NCBI GenBank assembly: GCA_018882645.1
Contig: VERM01000055.1
Location: 1-8,565, forward strand
Origin: Ferruginibacter sp.
GTDB lineage: Bacteria > Bacteroidota > Bacteroidia > Chitinophagales > Chitinophagaceae
Direction: 5' to 3'
DNA: 8,565 nucleotides
The translations under genes were made by a program, and so were the position numbers. The notes beneath the pieces were generated by a model. That model did no database searches, was not told where the DNA came from, and saw only the letters and a list, made by a program, of their open reading frames with translations. Below are positions 1-8,233 of this stretch, piece by piece; position 1 is the first letter of the stretch, and every line of letters starts with the position of its first letter.

Positions 1-1
1 T

Positions 2-223
2 GATAAATCCTTTTACAGTGTAACCACATTAAAAAATGATGAAATTACAATTGGCACCTGGGGCGATGGTATTTATACATTTAATGGAAAAAGATTTGCG
101 AGAATATATGATCCGTATGGAGTTGATGAGAAGAACATGCTTAGCATGAGCTCTGATGAAAAAGGTGATCTTTATACAGGAGTGCATGCAAACGGCTTTT
201 TTAAATTCATTTTTGTTGTTTAA
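2..223 (+). pseudogene. Fragment of a two-component-regulator-type beta-propeller protein; 5' end outside the window, 3' end broken
   Basis: The plus-strand frame is open from the window edge to a TAA at 221-223 and encodes 73 residues. It contains propeller-like repeat pieces: GTWGDGIYTF followed by F and IY, then a second unit with SSDEKGDLYTGVHANGFFKF. This pattern (G-x-W-x-x-G-[IL]-Y, an aromatic about 8 residues later, then D-x-x-G-x-L-Y-x-G) resembles the Reg_prop repeats found in the periplasmic sensor half of hybrid histidine kinases and related Bacteroidota propeller proteins. The last four residues (IFVV) read antisense through the M23 peptidase gene and look unrelated. No membrane segment, Y_Y_Y domain or kinase follows, so the gene is probably cut off at about 206. 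It could be a stand-alone periplasmic propeller rather than a sensor, since what lies upstream is not visible. Propeller assignment is fairly confident; exact family is not. Confidence 0.6.
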
Positions 224-1552
224 GGTTCTTTTGATGACCACATGTCCGGTATCATCATTGCCCAGATTTTTTTTAATTTTCAGATCAAAATAATCGTGAA
301 CAGGTACATCGCCATTGTGCAGTTGATAAATCACATCTTCGCCATCTTTTTTTTCTTTGTACTGAAAGTGGAACTCATCATAAATACTTTTTTCTGTGAG
401 TGAAAATTGAATTGAGCCATTGTCAAAAACATTGACTTGTCGGGGTTTGAATAATTGACCTTGTATTTTGGGGATTTCGGAGAGCTTTTCTGTTTTTTTG
501 ATATTGAATTTCAATACAGATTTATTATTGTTAACATCATACACATCTATGCTGATTTCATGATTGTTGTTATCCGATAGTTTTATGATTCCATCTTCTC
601 CTTCAAGTGTAGTGTAAATTCCTTTTATACTTCCGGGAAGGACAGAAAAATGCTGGAAATAATTCCCGCCGTTGCTTTTGGTTTTGTAATCGATATGTGC
701 ATTCAGATAACGAGTATCGTCATAACTGATGCTATCCATTTCAAAACCGAGAATGTTGTTGTTTTGATTCGACAGTGTGGCTTTGAATATGCCATTTTGA
801 TTGGTAGAACCGCTGTAACAGTCGTATGCATTTATAGCAAAACTAACCTTATCCGAAGCCACTTGAATATTGCCTGAGGCTGGCACATATACGCCATTCA
901 CTTTTTTAAGTGATACAATGATAGGTTTTTGTTCGTAAGTACTTTGCCGTCTATCATACACGGCCAGATTCATTATAACAGGAGCAACTTTATCTGCAAT
1001 GGGTAAACCCAAAAGCAATGGATTGAGGACTTTGTCTGTCTTGGTGTCCCTTATTTCAAAATGCAGATGCGCTCCAAGTGAACCGCCGGTATTCCCACTA
1101 TTCGCGATGAATTGGCCTTGTTTTACAGGGAATAAATTTTCAGGAAGATTGATGTACAATTCCCAGCTTTTTTTTTGGTATTGCTGTTCCTTAATGTATT
1201 TTTCAAGCTCAGGATAAAAATCATTGAGATGCGCATATAATGTCGTCATTCCATTCGGGTGATTGATATAAATCGCTCTTCCAAAGCCAAACGGCTCTAT
1301 TTTTACTTTTGCAATATAACCCTCAGCAGCCGCAACCACAGGCATATTTTCTTTTTGATCAGTTTTGCAATCCAGCCCCATGTGATAATGGTTTGATCGC
1401 AATTCACCAAAATTTGCCGCAATCCCAATCTTGGCTTGAACGGGCCATATAAAATATTCTTTTGGGTAGCTGATATTTTTAATAAGCCTTGAATTACCCA
1501 ACATTGGCAATAATAAAATTGACCAAATAAAGCGAGTGAAAAAATTAATCAT
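29..1552 (-). CDS. Secreted M23-family metallopeptidase, probably with a replaced C-terminus
   Basis: The reading frame encodes 507 residues. Residues 1-20 form a signal peptide (a few polar residues, then FIWSILLLPML), so the protein should be exported. The M23 (LytM-like, peptidoglycan endopeptidase) domain covers about 35-180 and keeps all expected zinc and catalytic residues: H57 and D61 in HMGLD, H108 in YAHLN, and H162/H164 in HLHFE. It also has the usual GNTG and NPLL segments. Residues 185-450 are beta-rich and match the long C-terminal part I know from Bacteroidota M23 proteins of about 550-570 residues. From about residue 454 to the stop the sequence is cysteine- and basic-rich (KAVCMHSC onward) and is antisense to the propeller fragment, so the true C-terminus is probably missing and these residues are probably not native. 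The ATG at 1552 is the only start that keeps the signal peptide. The gene is divergent from carB. Likely role: cell wall remodelling in the periplasm. The exact bond cut is unknown. Confidence 0.85.
   Translation of the reverse strand: MINFFTRFIWSILLLPMLGNSRLIKNISYPKEYFIWPVQAKIGIAANFGELRSNHYHMGLDCKTDQKENMPVVAAAEGYIAKVKIEPFGFGRAIYINHPNGMTTLYAHLNDFYPELEKYIKEQQYQKKSWELYINLPENLFPVKQGQFIANSGNTGGSLGAHLHFEIRDTKTDKVLNPLLLGLPIADKVAPVIMNLAVYDRRQSTYEQKPIIVSLKKVNGVYVPASGNIQVASDKVSFAINAYDCYSGSTNQNGIFKATLSNQNNNILGFEMDSISYDDTRYLNAHIDYKTKSNGGNYFQHFSVLPGSIKGIYTTLEGEDGIIKLSDNNNHEISIDVYDVNNNKSVLKFNIKKTEKLSEIPKIQGQLFKPRQVNVFDNGSIQFSLTEKSIYDEFHFQYKEKKDGEDVIYQLHNGDVPVHDYFDLKIKKNLGNDDTGHVVIKRTLNNKNEFKKAVCMHSCIKITFFIRAHAKHVLLINSIRIIYSRKSFSIKCINTIAPGANCNFIIF
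194..208. other. Probable rearrangement or assembly junction joining two genes tail to tail
   Basis: Leftwards of this point the plus strand codes for believable propeller sequence. Rightwards the minus strand codes for believable M23 peptidase sequence. Each frame continues only as antisense of the other gene. The propeller frame stays convincing to about 206 (GFFKF) and the peptidase frame to about 194 (NNKNEFKKA), so roughly 15 AT-rich bases fit both genes. That would be a short microhomology at a join. The breakpoint is inferred from protein plausibility, not from an alignment. Confidence 0.5.
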
Positions 1553-1569
1553 ATTCCATCAATTTCCAA

Positions 1570-1577
1570 CAAAGTTA
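1570..1577 (-). promoter_or_regulatory. Possible Bacteroidota -7 element for the M23 peptidase gene
   Basis: Read on the minus strand the bases are TAACTTTG, matching the Bacteroidota -7 consensus TAnnTTTG. The motif ends 17 bases before the ATG at 1552, which would give a short leader. No clear TTG -33 element sits about 20 bases further upstream; only a T-rich stretch is there. The call therefore rests on one element and its position. Confidence 0.4.
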
Positions 1578-1657
1578 CAAATCTGTATGGAGTACCTTAA
1601 AAACCATTTTACACTTTAAATTTATGGCGCGAAGGCAAAAATTTAATGTTCCATTTT

Positions 1658-1688
1658 TTGTTCCCATAATTTTTTACAATTACTTTTG
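1658..1688 (+). promoter_or_regulatory. Bacteroidota-type promoter for carB
   Basis: A TTG at 1658-1660 (within TTTTTTG) is followed after 20 bases by TACTTTTG at 1681-1688, an exact match to the -7 consensus TAnnTTTG. Spacing is within the usual range for the primary sigma factor of this phylum. Transcription would start a few bases after 1688, giving a leader of about 20 bases to the ATG at 1714. The promoter lies inside a possible upstream extension of the carB frame from an ATG at 1624, which argues against that earlier start. As no other promoter is evident up to the window end, it may drive carB, comEC, purH and the transporter together. Confidence 0.65.
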
Positions 1689-1713
1689 CACGCCTCCATC
1701 GGCAATTTTCAAT

Positions 1714-4554
1714 ATGCCAAAGAACAATGAAATTAAAACGGTTTTAATTATTGGGAGCGGTCCCATCATCATTGGACAAGCCTGCGAATTTGATTATAGT
1801 GGAACACAGGCAGCCCGAAGTTTAAGGGAAGAAGGAGTTGAAGTTATTTTAATAAACAGCAACCCCGCCACCATCATGACCGACCCGATGATGGCAGACC
1901 GGGTTTATCTTTTGCCTCTTACTGTTGAGAGCATCGAAAAAATTTTACAGGAAAATCAAATTGATGCGGTTCTTCCTACTATGGGCGGACAAACCGCGCT
2001 GAATCTTTGCAAAGAGGTAGATGAGCTTGGTATTTGGGAGCAATATCATGTTAAGCTGATTGGCGTTGATATCAAGGCCATAGATAAGGCAGAAGACAGA
2101 GAGCAATTCAGGCAGTGGATGATTGAAATGAATATTCCGGTTGCACCCGCTAAAATTGCCAACTCTTATCTGGAAGGAAAAGAATTTGCTCAGACCATTG
2201 GATTTCCGCTTGTCATTCGTCCATCATTCACGCTTGGAGGATCCGGTGGCGGAATCGTCTTTAAAAAAGAAGATCTGGATGAGGCTTTGAACAATGGACT
2301 GAAAGCTTCTCCCATTCATGAAGTACTGGTAGAAAAAGCTGTTCTCGGTTGGAAAGAGTTTGAACTGGAATTACTGAGAGACAACGCAGATAATGTAGCC
2401 ATTATCTGTACGGTTGAAAATTTTGATCCTATGGGCGTACATACCGGCGACAGCATCACCGTTGCCCCGGCTATGACCCTTAGCGACACTGCCTTTCAGC
2501 TGATGCGCAATACCGCAATCGATATGATGCGTAATCTCGGAAATTTTGCCGGAGGATGTAATGTGCAGTTTGCCCTCAATCCACAAACCGAAGAAATTAT
2601 CGTGGTAGAAATCAATCCGCGAGTGAGCCGCTCCTCCGCATTGGCAAGCAAGGCCACGGGCTATCCGATTGCTAAAATCGCAGCCAAACTCGCGTTGGGC
2701 TATAATCTCGACGAGCTTAAAAATCAAATTACAAAATCTACATCCGCTTATTTCGAACCCGCTCTGGATTATGTTATTGTAAAAATCCCGAGATGGAATT
2801 TTGATAAATTTAAAGGAGCTAATGATACACTTGGTTTTCAAATGAAAAGTGTGGGTGAGGTAATGGGTATCGGAAGAAGTTTTGCAGAGGCCATCCAGAA
2901 GGCATGTCAAAGTCTGGAAAACGAAGCAGTAGGTTTGGGTTATTATGGAAAAAGTCTGATGCACTCAGATGAATTACTGGAGTATATCAAAACGCCCAAA
3001 TGGGACAGGCTATTTCGCATCAAAGATGCACTCATGGCAGGTGCCAGCATCAAACGTATCTGCGAAAATACAAAGATTGATCGCTGGTTTATTTATCAGA
3101 TACAAAAAATATGTGATTGCGAAAAAGCCATCGCTGCATATGATGTTCATTCATTGCCTGATGATGTATTGAGAGAAGCAAAAAATATCGGTTTCAGCGA
3201 TGAGCAGATTGCAAGAATATTGAGAGAGGATTGTGCTGAACAATTATACAAACACAGAAAATCCATCGGACTCACTCGCGTTTTTAAAATGGTAGATACA
3301 TGTAGCGCTGAGTTTGAAGCAAAGACCCCTTATTTTTATTCCACTTTTGAAAATAAACCTGTACAAGGAAACTTGCTGAGCAATGAGTCTGTGGTTTCCG
3401 ATAAAAAGAAAATTATTGTACTCGGAAGTGGACCCAACAGAATCGGACAAGGTATTGAGTTTGATTATTGTTGCGTTCACGGCTTGCTGGCCATCAAAGA
3501 GGCCGGTTATGAAGCCATTATGATCAATTGTAATCCTGAAACCGTCTCTACCGATTTTGACATTGCCGACAAATTATACTTTGAACCGGTTTTCTGGGAG
3601 CATCTTTGGGAAATTATTGAACATGAAAAACCGGAGGGAGTAATTGTGCAACTCGGTGGTCAGACCGCTCTCAAGCTGGCAAAGAGACTGCATGAAAAAG
3701 GAATAAAAATTATTGGCACCTCATTCGACAATATGGATATTGCCGAAGATCGGGGAAGGTTTAGCGATATGTTGAAAGACCTCGGCATCCCGTATCCCAA
3801 ATACGGAACCGCTTATAATACCGATGATGCCATAGAAGTGGCTCAGGAAGTGGGCTATCCGGTATTGGTAAGGCCAAGTTATGTATTGGGTGGACAAAGA
3901 ATGCGTATTGTGATCAATGATGAGGAACTGGAAAAAGGAGTACTTAGCCTTTTGAAGCATTTGCCCGGGAATAAAATATTAATCGATCATTTTCTGGATC
4001 GTTGTCAGGAGGCCGAGATAGATGCCATATTTGATGGCACCGATTTTCATGTGATGGGCGTTATGGAACATATTGAGCCTGCCGGAATTCACAGTGGCGA
4101 TAGCAATGCGGTACTTCCCCAATTCAATTTGAGTCCGCTGATTGTACATACTATGGAAGAGTATGCAGAGAAAATTGCCAGGGCGCTCAATATAAAAGGA
4201 CTTATCAATATTCAGTTTGCCATCAAAGACGGAAACGTGTATGTGATTGAAGCCAACCCCAGGGCATCGCGTACAACTCCGTTTATTGCCAAAGCCTATC
4301 AGATTCCATATCTCAATATCGCCACCAAAGTGATGATGGGGGTAGCCCAATTAAAAGATTTCACTTTTAATAAAAACCTCGAAGGCTTTGCCATAAAAGA
4401 ACCAGTCTTTTCATTCAACAAATTCCCTGGCGTAAATAAAGAGCTGGGTCCTGAAATGAAGAGTACAGGTGAAGCCATCCGTTTTATCAAAGACCTCAGA
4501 GATCCATACTTCAGGCAATTGTACAAAGAAAGAAGCATGCATTTGAGTAAATAA
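1714..4554 (+). CDS. carB: Carbamoyl-phosphate synthase large subunit, lacking the C-terminal allosteric domain
   Basis: CarB makes carbamoyl phosphate from bicarbonate, two ATP and ammonia passed from the glutaminase subunit CarA, feeding pyrimidine and arginine synthesis in the cytoplasm. The protein is 946 residues. The carboxyphosphate half has IIGSGPIIIGQ near 12-22, the ATP-grasp signature RPSFTLGGSGGG at 169-180, and VVEINPRVSRSSALASKATG near 297-316. An oligomerisation region spans about 400-550. The carbamate half has VLGSGPNRIGQG at 569-580, RPSYVLGG at 720-727 and VIEANPRASRT at 844-854. It ends shortly after LGPEMKSTGEA, so the MGS-like domain of about 130 residues that binds UMP, IMP and ornithine in the 1073-residue E. 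coli enzyme is absent. I recall similar lengths in other Bacteroidota, so this is probably natural. I chose the start at 1714 (MPKNNEIKTVLIIG) because the frame upstream to 1624 overlaps a good promoter and encodes an unconserved leader. carA is not in the window. Confidence 0.96.
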   Translation: MPKNNEIKTVLIIGSGPIIIGQACEFDYSGTQAARSLREEGVEVILINSNPATIMTDPMMADRVYLLPLTVESIEKILQENQIDAVLPTMGGQTALNLCKEVDELGIWEQYHVKLIGVDIKAIDKAEDREQFRQWMIEMNIPVAPAKIANSYLEGKEFAQTIGFPLVIRPSFTLGGSGGGIVFKKEDLDEALNNGLKASPIHEVLVEKAVLGWKEFELELLRDNADNVAIICTVENFDPMGVHTGDSITVAPAMTLSDTAFQLMRNTAIDMMRNLGNFAGGCNVQFALNPQTEEIIVVEINPRVSRSSALASKATGYPIAKIAAKLALGYNLDELKNQITKSTSAYFEPALDYVIVKIPRWNFDKFKGANDTLGFQMKSVGEVMGIGRSFAEAIQKACQSLENEAVGLGYYGKSLMHSDELLEYIKTPKWDRLFRIKDALMAGASIKRICENTKIDRWFIYQIQKICDCEKAIAAYDVHSLPDDVLREAKNIGFSDEQIARILREDCAEQLYKHRKSIGLTRVFKMVDTCSAEFEAKTPYFYSTFENKPVQGNLLSNESVVSDKKKIIVLGSGPNRIGQGIEFDYCCVHGLLAIKEAGYEAIMINCNPETVSTDFDIADKLYFEPVFWEHLWEIIEHEKPEGVIVQLGGQTALKLAKRLHEKGIKIIGTSFDNMDIAEDRGRFSDMLKDLGIPYPKYGTAYNTDDAIEVAQEVGYPVLVRPSYVLGGQRMRIVINDEELEKGVLSLLKHLPGNKILIDHFLDRCQEAEIDAIFDGTDFHVMGVMEHIEPAGIHSGDSNAVLPQFNLSPLIVHTMEEYAEKIARALNIKGLINIQFAIKDGNVYVIEANPRASRTTPFIAKAYQIPYLNIATKVMMGVAQLKDFTFNKNLEGFAIKEPVFSFNKFPGVNKELGPEMKSTGEAIRFIKDLRDPYFRQLYKERSMHLSK

Positions 4555-4595
4555 ATTTCAGTACTGCTTTAGTTCAGCGTGATTTAGATTAGCGC

Positions 4596-6695
4596 ATGTT
4601 TCCGTTCTCTGTTCCTGTATGGAAAAAAGCTCCATTCATCAGGATTACCATTCCTTTTATTCTCGGGATACTGATTCAGTACCTGTGCAACTTTTCGTTA
4701 CCTTTTATGATGATATTGCTGTTGCTATGCTTCAGCTGTTTTTTCAGTATTTATTTTTTCTCTCTTCAAAGACGTTATTCCCTGAGACATATACAGGGAA
4801 GTTTTTTGATTGCAACGATGGTTGCGGCAGGACTTCTTCTTACAAGTCTGAAAAATATCCAAAATGATTCACAATACTTCATTTGCAATTATAAAAAAGG
4901 AGATTGCCTTGTGCTTAGCGTAGAAGAGCCTTTAACTGAAAAAGCAAAAACGTACAAGGCTCAGTGCGCCATTCGGTGTATTATAAGAAATGACTCTGTC
5001 ATTCCATCCAAAGGCAATGTAGTAATGTATTTTTCCAAAAAAGCAGGAGAGCGTTTGCCGGTTTATGGAGATGTGATCACGACCCATAAGTCTGTGCAAG
5101 AGATTATGAACACCGGTAATCCCGGAGCTTTTGATTATAAAGGCTATCTGGCATTTCAGCAAATTCATCACAGTTGTTTTTTGCAGCCGGAAGATTTCAG
5201 AATTGTCCCAAAAAATAACAGGTCTCTTTTTAAAAAAATAATTTTTCGATTGAGGGAGAACACATTGACTATATTGAGAAAAAATCTCTCTTCAAATAAG
5301 GATATTATCGGAATCGCCGAAGCGCTGCTGATTGGGTATAAAGAGGATCTGGATAAAGAGACTGTCAAATCATACAGCAACACAGGTGTGGTTCATATCA
5401 TTGCCATATCCGGCTTGCATCTTGGGCTAATCTACTTCATGCTATTATGGATTTTATCACGTTTGCCATTTGTCAACAAGATCGAATGGGCAAAAGCCAT
5501 TGTCATCATCATATCATTATGGACTTTTTCGCTCATTACAGGAGCATCCGCTTCCGTATTGAGAAGCGCGGTCATGTTCACTTGTATTGTTTCAGGAAAA
5601 GTCTTTAACAGGAAATCTGATATATTTAATTCGTTGTCTCTTTCGGCGTTTATTCTTCTGTGTTATAATCCTTATTTTCTTTTTGACGTAGGATTTCAGT
5701 TGAGTTATCTGGCCATTATCAGTATTGTTATTTTTCAAAAGCCATTTTACAGGCTGCTTTATGTACCGAATAAATATGTATCAAAGATTTGGGAATTAAC
5801 CGCAGTCACCATTGCAGCACAGTTGCTAACCTTGCCCGTTTGCCTGTATTATTTTCATCAGTTTCCCAACTATTTTCTTTTGAGCAATCTGATTGCCGTT
5901 CCTTTGTCGACCGTCATATTGTTTTTTGAAATTTTTTTGATTGCCATTTCATGGTGGACTCCGGTTGCTGATTTTTCGGGAAAAGCGATTGACTGGTTGA
6001 TTATTCTGATGAATAAGGCCATTGGATTTATAGATAAATTGCCTTGTTCTTTATGGGAATACATTTATGCGGATTTGACAACCACCATTATTTTATACAT
6101 AATCATCATTCTCTTGGCGCTTTGGTTAATGCGAAAAAACAAAAGATTTTTTATATATGCTTTGATTGCGGCCTTTTTTTATACATCAGCCCATTCGATT
6201 TCAGCCATCAATGTCAGAAAGCAGAGAAAAATTATTGTTTATAATATTCCCGGTCAACAGGCCATTGATTTCATTTGTCAGGACAAATGTCTTTTTTATG
6301 GAGATGCTGATTTGAAATCCGGTGGAGTTTTATTTGATACCAAGCTTAAAGCAAGCAGAATAGCCATGCAGGTTAGGCGGGAGGAAAGCCATCTCGATGG
6401 ATTTTCAAATGCCGGGATATTAAAAAGTTTTTTCGAAAAAAAAATCATGATTCTTGATCAATCGATACAATTTATAGTTCCGGAAAAAAGAATACCTCTT
6501 GATTTGCTCATTATTTCCAAAAACCCAGATTGTAGTATTGCTGAACTGACTAATATTTTTCAGCCTTCACAAATTATTTTTGATGCATCTAACAGTTTGT
6601 GGAAAATATCCAAATGGAAAAAAGAATGTGAAGCGATAACTTTGCCCAGCTTTTCCACAGCAGAGAAGGGCGCATTTATCTACAATATCGAATAA
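4596..6695 (+). CDS. comEC: ComEC/Rec2-family DNA uptake channel with a degenerate C-terminal domain
   Basis: ComEC forms the inner-membrane channel through which single-stranded DNA enters during natural transformation. The protein is 699 residues. Residues 1-90 hold about three membrane helices, opening with WKKAPFIRI and a helix typical of Bacteroidota ComEC. A soluble domain follows (DUF4131-like, about 95-205) with NPGAFDYKGYL at 175-185. The Competence domain (about 235-510) has the hallmark HIIAISGLHLGL at 267-278 and many hydrophobic helices, ending near LMRKN. The tail (about 540-699) is soluble and sits where Bacillus-type ComEC has a metallo-beta-lactamase domain, but no HxHxDH motif is present. 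It ends in FDASNSLWKISKWKKECE, a motif I associate with Bacteroidota members. The gene starts 41 bases after carB with no visible promoter or Shine-Dalgarno site. Whether the organism is transformable cannot be told from this gene alone. Confidence 0.92.
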   Translation: MFPFSVPVWKKAPFIRITIPFILGILIQYLCNFSLPFMMILLLLCFSCFFSIYFFSLQRRYSLRHIQGSFLIATMVAAGLLLTSLKNIQNDSQYFICNYKKGDCLVLSVEEPLTEKAKTYKAQCAIRCIIRNDSVIPSKGNVVMYFSKKAGERLPVYGDVITTHKSVQEIMNTGNPGAFDYKGYLAFQQIHHSCFLQPEDFRIVPKNNRSLFKKIIFRLRENTLTILRKNLSSNKDIIGIAEALLIGYKEDLDKETVKSYSNTGVVHIIAISGLHLGLIYFMLLWILSRLPFVNKIEWAKAIVIIISLWTFSLITGASASVLRSAVMFTCIVSGKVFNRKSDIFNSLSLSAFILLCYNPYFLFDVGFQLSYLAIISIVIFQKPFYRLLYVPNKYVSKIWELTAVTIAAQLLTLPVCLYYFHQFPNYFLLSNLIAVPLSTVILFFEIFLIAISWWTPVADFSGKAIDWLIILMNKAIGFIDKLPCSLWEYIYADLTTTIILYIIIILLALWLMRKNKRFFIYALIAAFFYTSAHSISAINVRKQRKIIVYNIPGQQAIDFICQDKCLFYGDADLKSGGVLFDTKLKASRIAMQVRREESHLDGFSNAGILKSFFEKKIMILDQSIQFIVPEKRIPLDLLIISKNPDCSIAELTNIFQPSQIIFDASNSLWKISKWKKECEAITLPSFSTAEKGAFIYNIE

Positions 6696-6715
6696 TAAGT
6701 CAAACAAAAGAATCA

Positions 6716-8233
6716 ATGAAGAAAATACAATCCGCTTTAATTTCCGTTTATTACAAAGATGGCTTAGAGCCGATAGTTAAAGCGCTGCATGATTTCGGCG
6801 TGGTACTTTACAGTACAGGTGGTACACAAGAGTATATTGAAAATTTAAATATTCCAGTAGTGCCCGTTGAATCGCTTACAGGATATCCTTCTATATTAGG
6901 CGGCAGGGTAAAGACATTACATCCACTGGTTTTTGGAGCGATTTTAGGGAAAAGGTCAGATCCGGCTCATGTTACAGATATGCAGGAGTATAAGATTCCG
7001 GAGATCGACCTTGTAATGGTTGATTTATATCCTTTTGAAGAAACTGTAAAAAGTTTTGAAGGGAAAGATTTACATGATGAATCCCCCATCATAGAGAAAA
7101 TTGATATAGGCGGGCCATCTATGATAAGAGCTGCAGCTAAAAATCATCAAGATGTGTTGGTGGTTGCGGCAAAAAATGATTATTCCCATTTGCTCGAGTT
7201 GTTGAAAGAACAGCAATGTCATACTTCTTTGGAACAAAGAAGACAAATGGCTGTAAAAGCATTTGACATTTGTTCTGCTTACGACAATGCTATTTCCAAT
7301 TATTTCAATCAAACAAATTTTATCACCCCATTCAATTATCCCAGACAGTCATTGAGATACGGAGAAAATCCGCATCAGTCTGCTGCTTTTTATGGGAATT
7401 TACCGGAAGTATTTGATCAGCTGCATGGCAAAGAGCTTTCTTACAACAATCTTGTAGATGTGGAAGCGGCTATCCATCTGATTCGTGAATTTGATGCAAC
7501 AACATTTGCCATCATTAAACATACCAATGTTTGTGGAATTGCTCAGTCTGTTGTGTTGGAGGAAGCGTGGAAGCGTGCGTTGGCCGGCGATCCTGAAAGT
7601 GCATTTGGCGGAGTGCTTGTTTCCAATGCATCCATTGATGATTCCACAGCCAGAGCAATCAATGAACTCTTTTTTGAAGTATTGATTGCGCCATCGTTTG
7701 ATGATGAAGCTCTGACAATATTAAAAACAAAAAAGAACCGCATATTGCTGCAATTGAAGCAGTCTGCATTGCCTAAAAAACAATTCAAATCTATGCTGAA
7801 TGGCGTATTGATTCAGAATTACGATAATGACAATGTGAATGAATGGAAAGAAGTTGGAGGGCGCAATGCAACAGCAGTTGAAAAGGCCGATATGCTATTT
7901 GCCAATCTTGTATGCAAACATTTAAAGAGTAACGCCATTGCATTGGTTAAGAATCTTCAACTGATTGGAAAAGGATGCGGACAAACAAGCCGGATTGATG
8001 CTTTACGTCATGCCATTGAAAAAGCAAACCAGTTTGAGCTCGATCTCAAAGGAGCTGTGCTGGCAAGCGATGCATTTTTTCCATTTGATGATTGTGTAAA
8101 AATTGCTCATGCTGCTGGTATTGATTCTTTTATACAGCCCGGAGGTTCTATCAGGGATGCTGATTCTGTCAATTATTGCAAGGAAAATAATCTTGTAATG
8201 GTAATAACCGGACAAAGGCACTTCAAACATTAA
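6716..8233 (+). CDS. purH: Bifunctional AICAR formyltransferase/IMP cyclohydrolase
   Basis: PurH catalyses the last two steps of purine synthesis: formyl transfer from 10-formyl-tetrahydrofolate to AICAR, then closure of FAICAR to IMP. The protein is 505 residues, near the usual size. The N-terminal MGS-like cyclohydrolase domain (about 1-145) has YSTGGT at 32-37, LGGRVKTLHP at 61-70 with K66, DLYPFEETV at 103-111, and IDIGGPSMIRAAAKN at 129-143. The transformylase part has RYGENPHQ at 214-221, SYNNLVD at 242-248, the catalytic pair K268/H269 in KHTNVCG, SAFGG at 295-299, GCGQTSRIDA at 420-429 and QPGGSIRD at 474-481. No key residue appears missing. It lies 20 bases after comEC, with an A-rich upstream stretch and no promoter of its own that I can see, so it is probably in the carB transcript. 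Cytoplasmic. Confidence 0.97.
   Translation: MKKIQSALISVYYKDGLEPIVKALHDFGVVLYSTGGTQEYIENLNIPVVPVESLTGYPSILGGRVKTLHPLVFGAILGKRSDPAHVTDMQEYKIPEIDLVMVDLYPFEETVKSFEGKDLHDESPIIEKIDIGGPSMIRAAAKNHQDVLVVAAKNDYSHLLELLKEQQCHTSLEQRRQMAVKAFDICSAYDNAISNYFNQTNFITPFNYPRQSLRYGENPHQSAAFYGNLPEVFDQLHGKELSYNNLVDVEAAIHLIREFDATTFAIIKHTNVCGIAQSVVLEEAWKRALAGDPESAFGGVLVSNASIDDSTARAINELFFEVLIAPSFDDEALTILKTKKNRILLQLKQSALPKKQFKSMLNGVLIQNYDNDNVNEWKEVGGRNATAVEKADMLFANLVCKHLKSNAIALVKNLQLIGKGCGQTSRIDALRHAIEKANQFELDLKGAVLASDAFFPFDDCVKIAHAAGIDSFIQPGGSIRDADSVNYCKENNLVMVITGQRHFKH

Noticed and set aside
29..193. Residues 454-507 of the M23 frame as a genuine novel C-terminal domain
   Set aside because: The stretch is antisense of propeller-coding sequence, and its composition (Cys-, Ile- and basic-rich) does not resemble the preceding beta domain. 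It is better explained by read-through past a breakpoint.
2371..2964. A 197-residue open frame antisense to carB
   Set aside because: It lies entirely within strongly conserved carB coding sequence, has no recognisable domain, is rich in Cys, His and Ile as expected of a shadow frame, and has no promoter context.
3979..4350. A 123-residue antisense open frame in the 3' half of carB
   Set aside because: It is a shadow of the conserved carbamate half of CarB, with no domain and no independent signal.
4555..4595. Terminator or promoter between carB and comEC
   Set aside because: The 41 bases hold no convincing hairpin with a T-run and no TAnnTTTG motif.
6575..6582. TATTTTTG inside the end of comEC as a purH promoter
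   Set aside because: It matches the -7 consensus, but there is no TTG at the right spacing and it lies more than 130 bases before purH. Such matches are expected by chance in AT-rich coding sequence.
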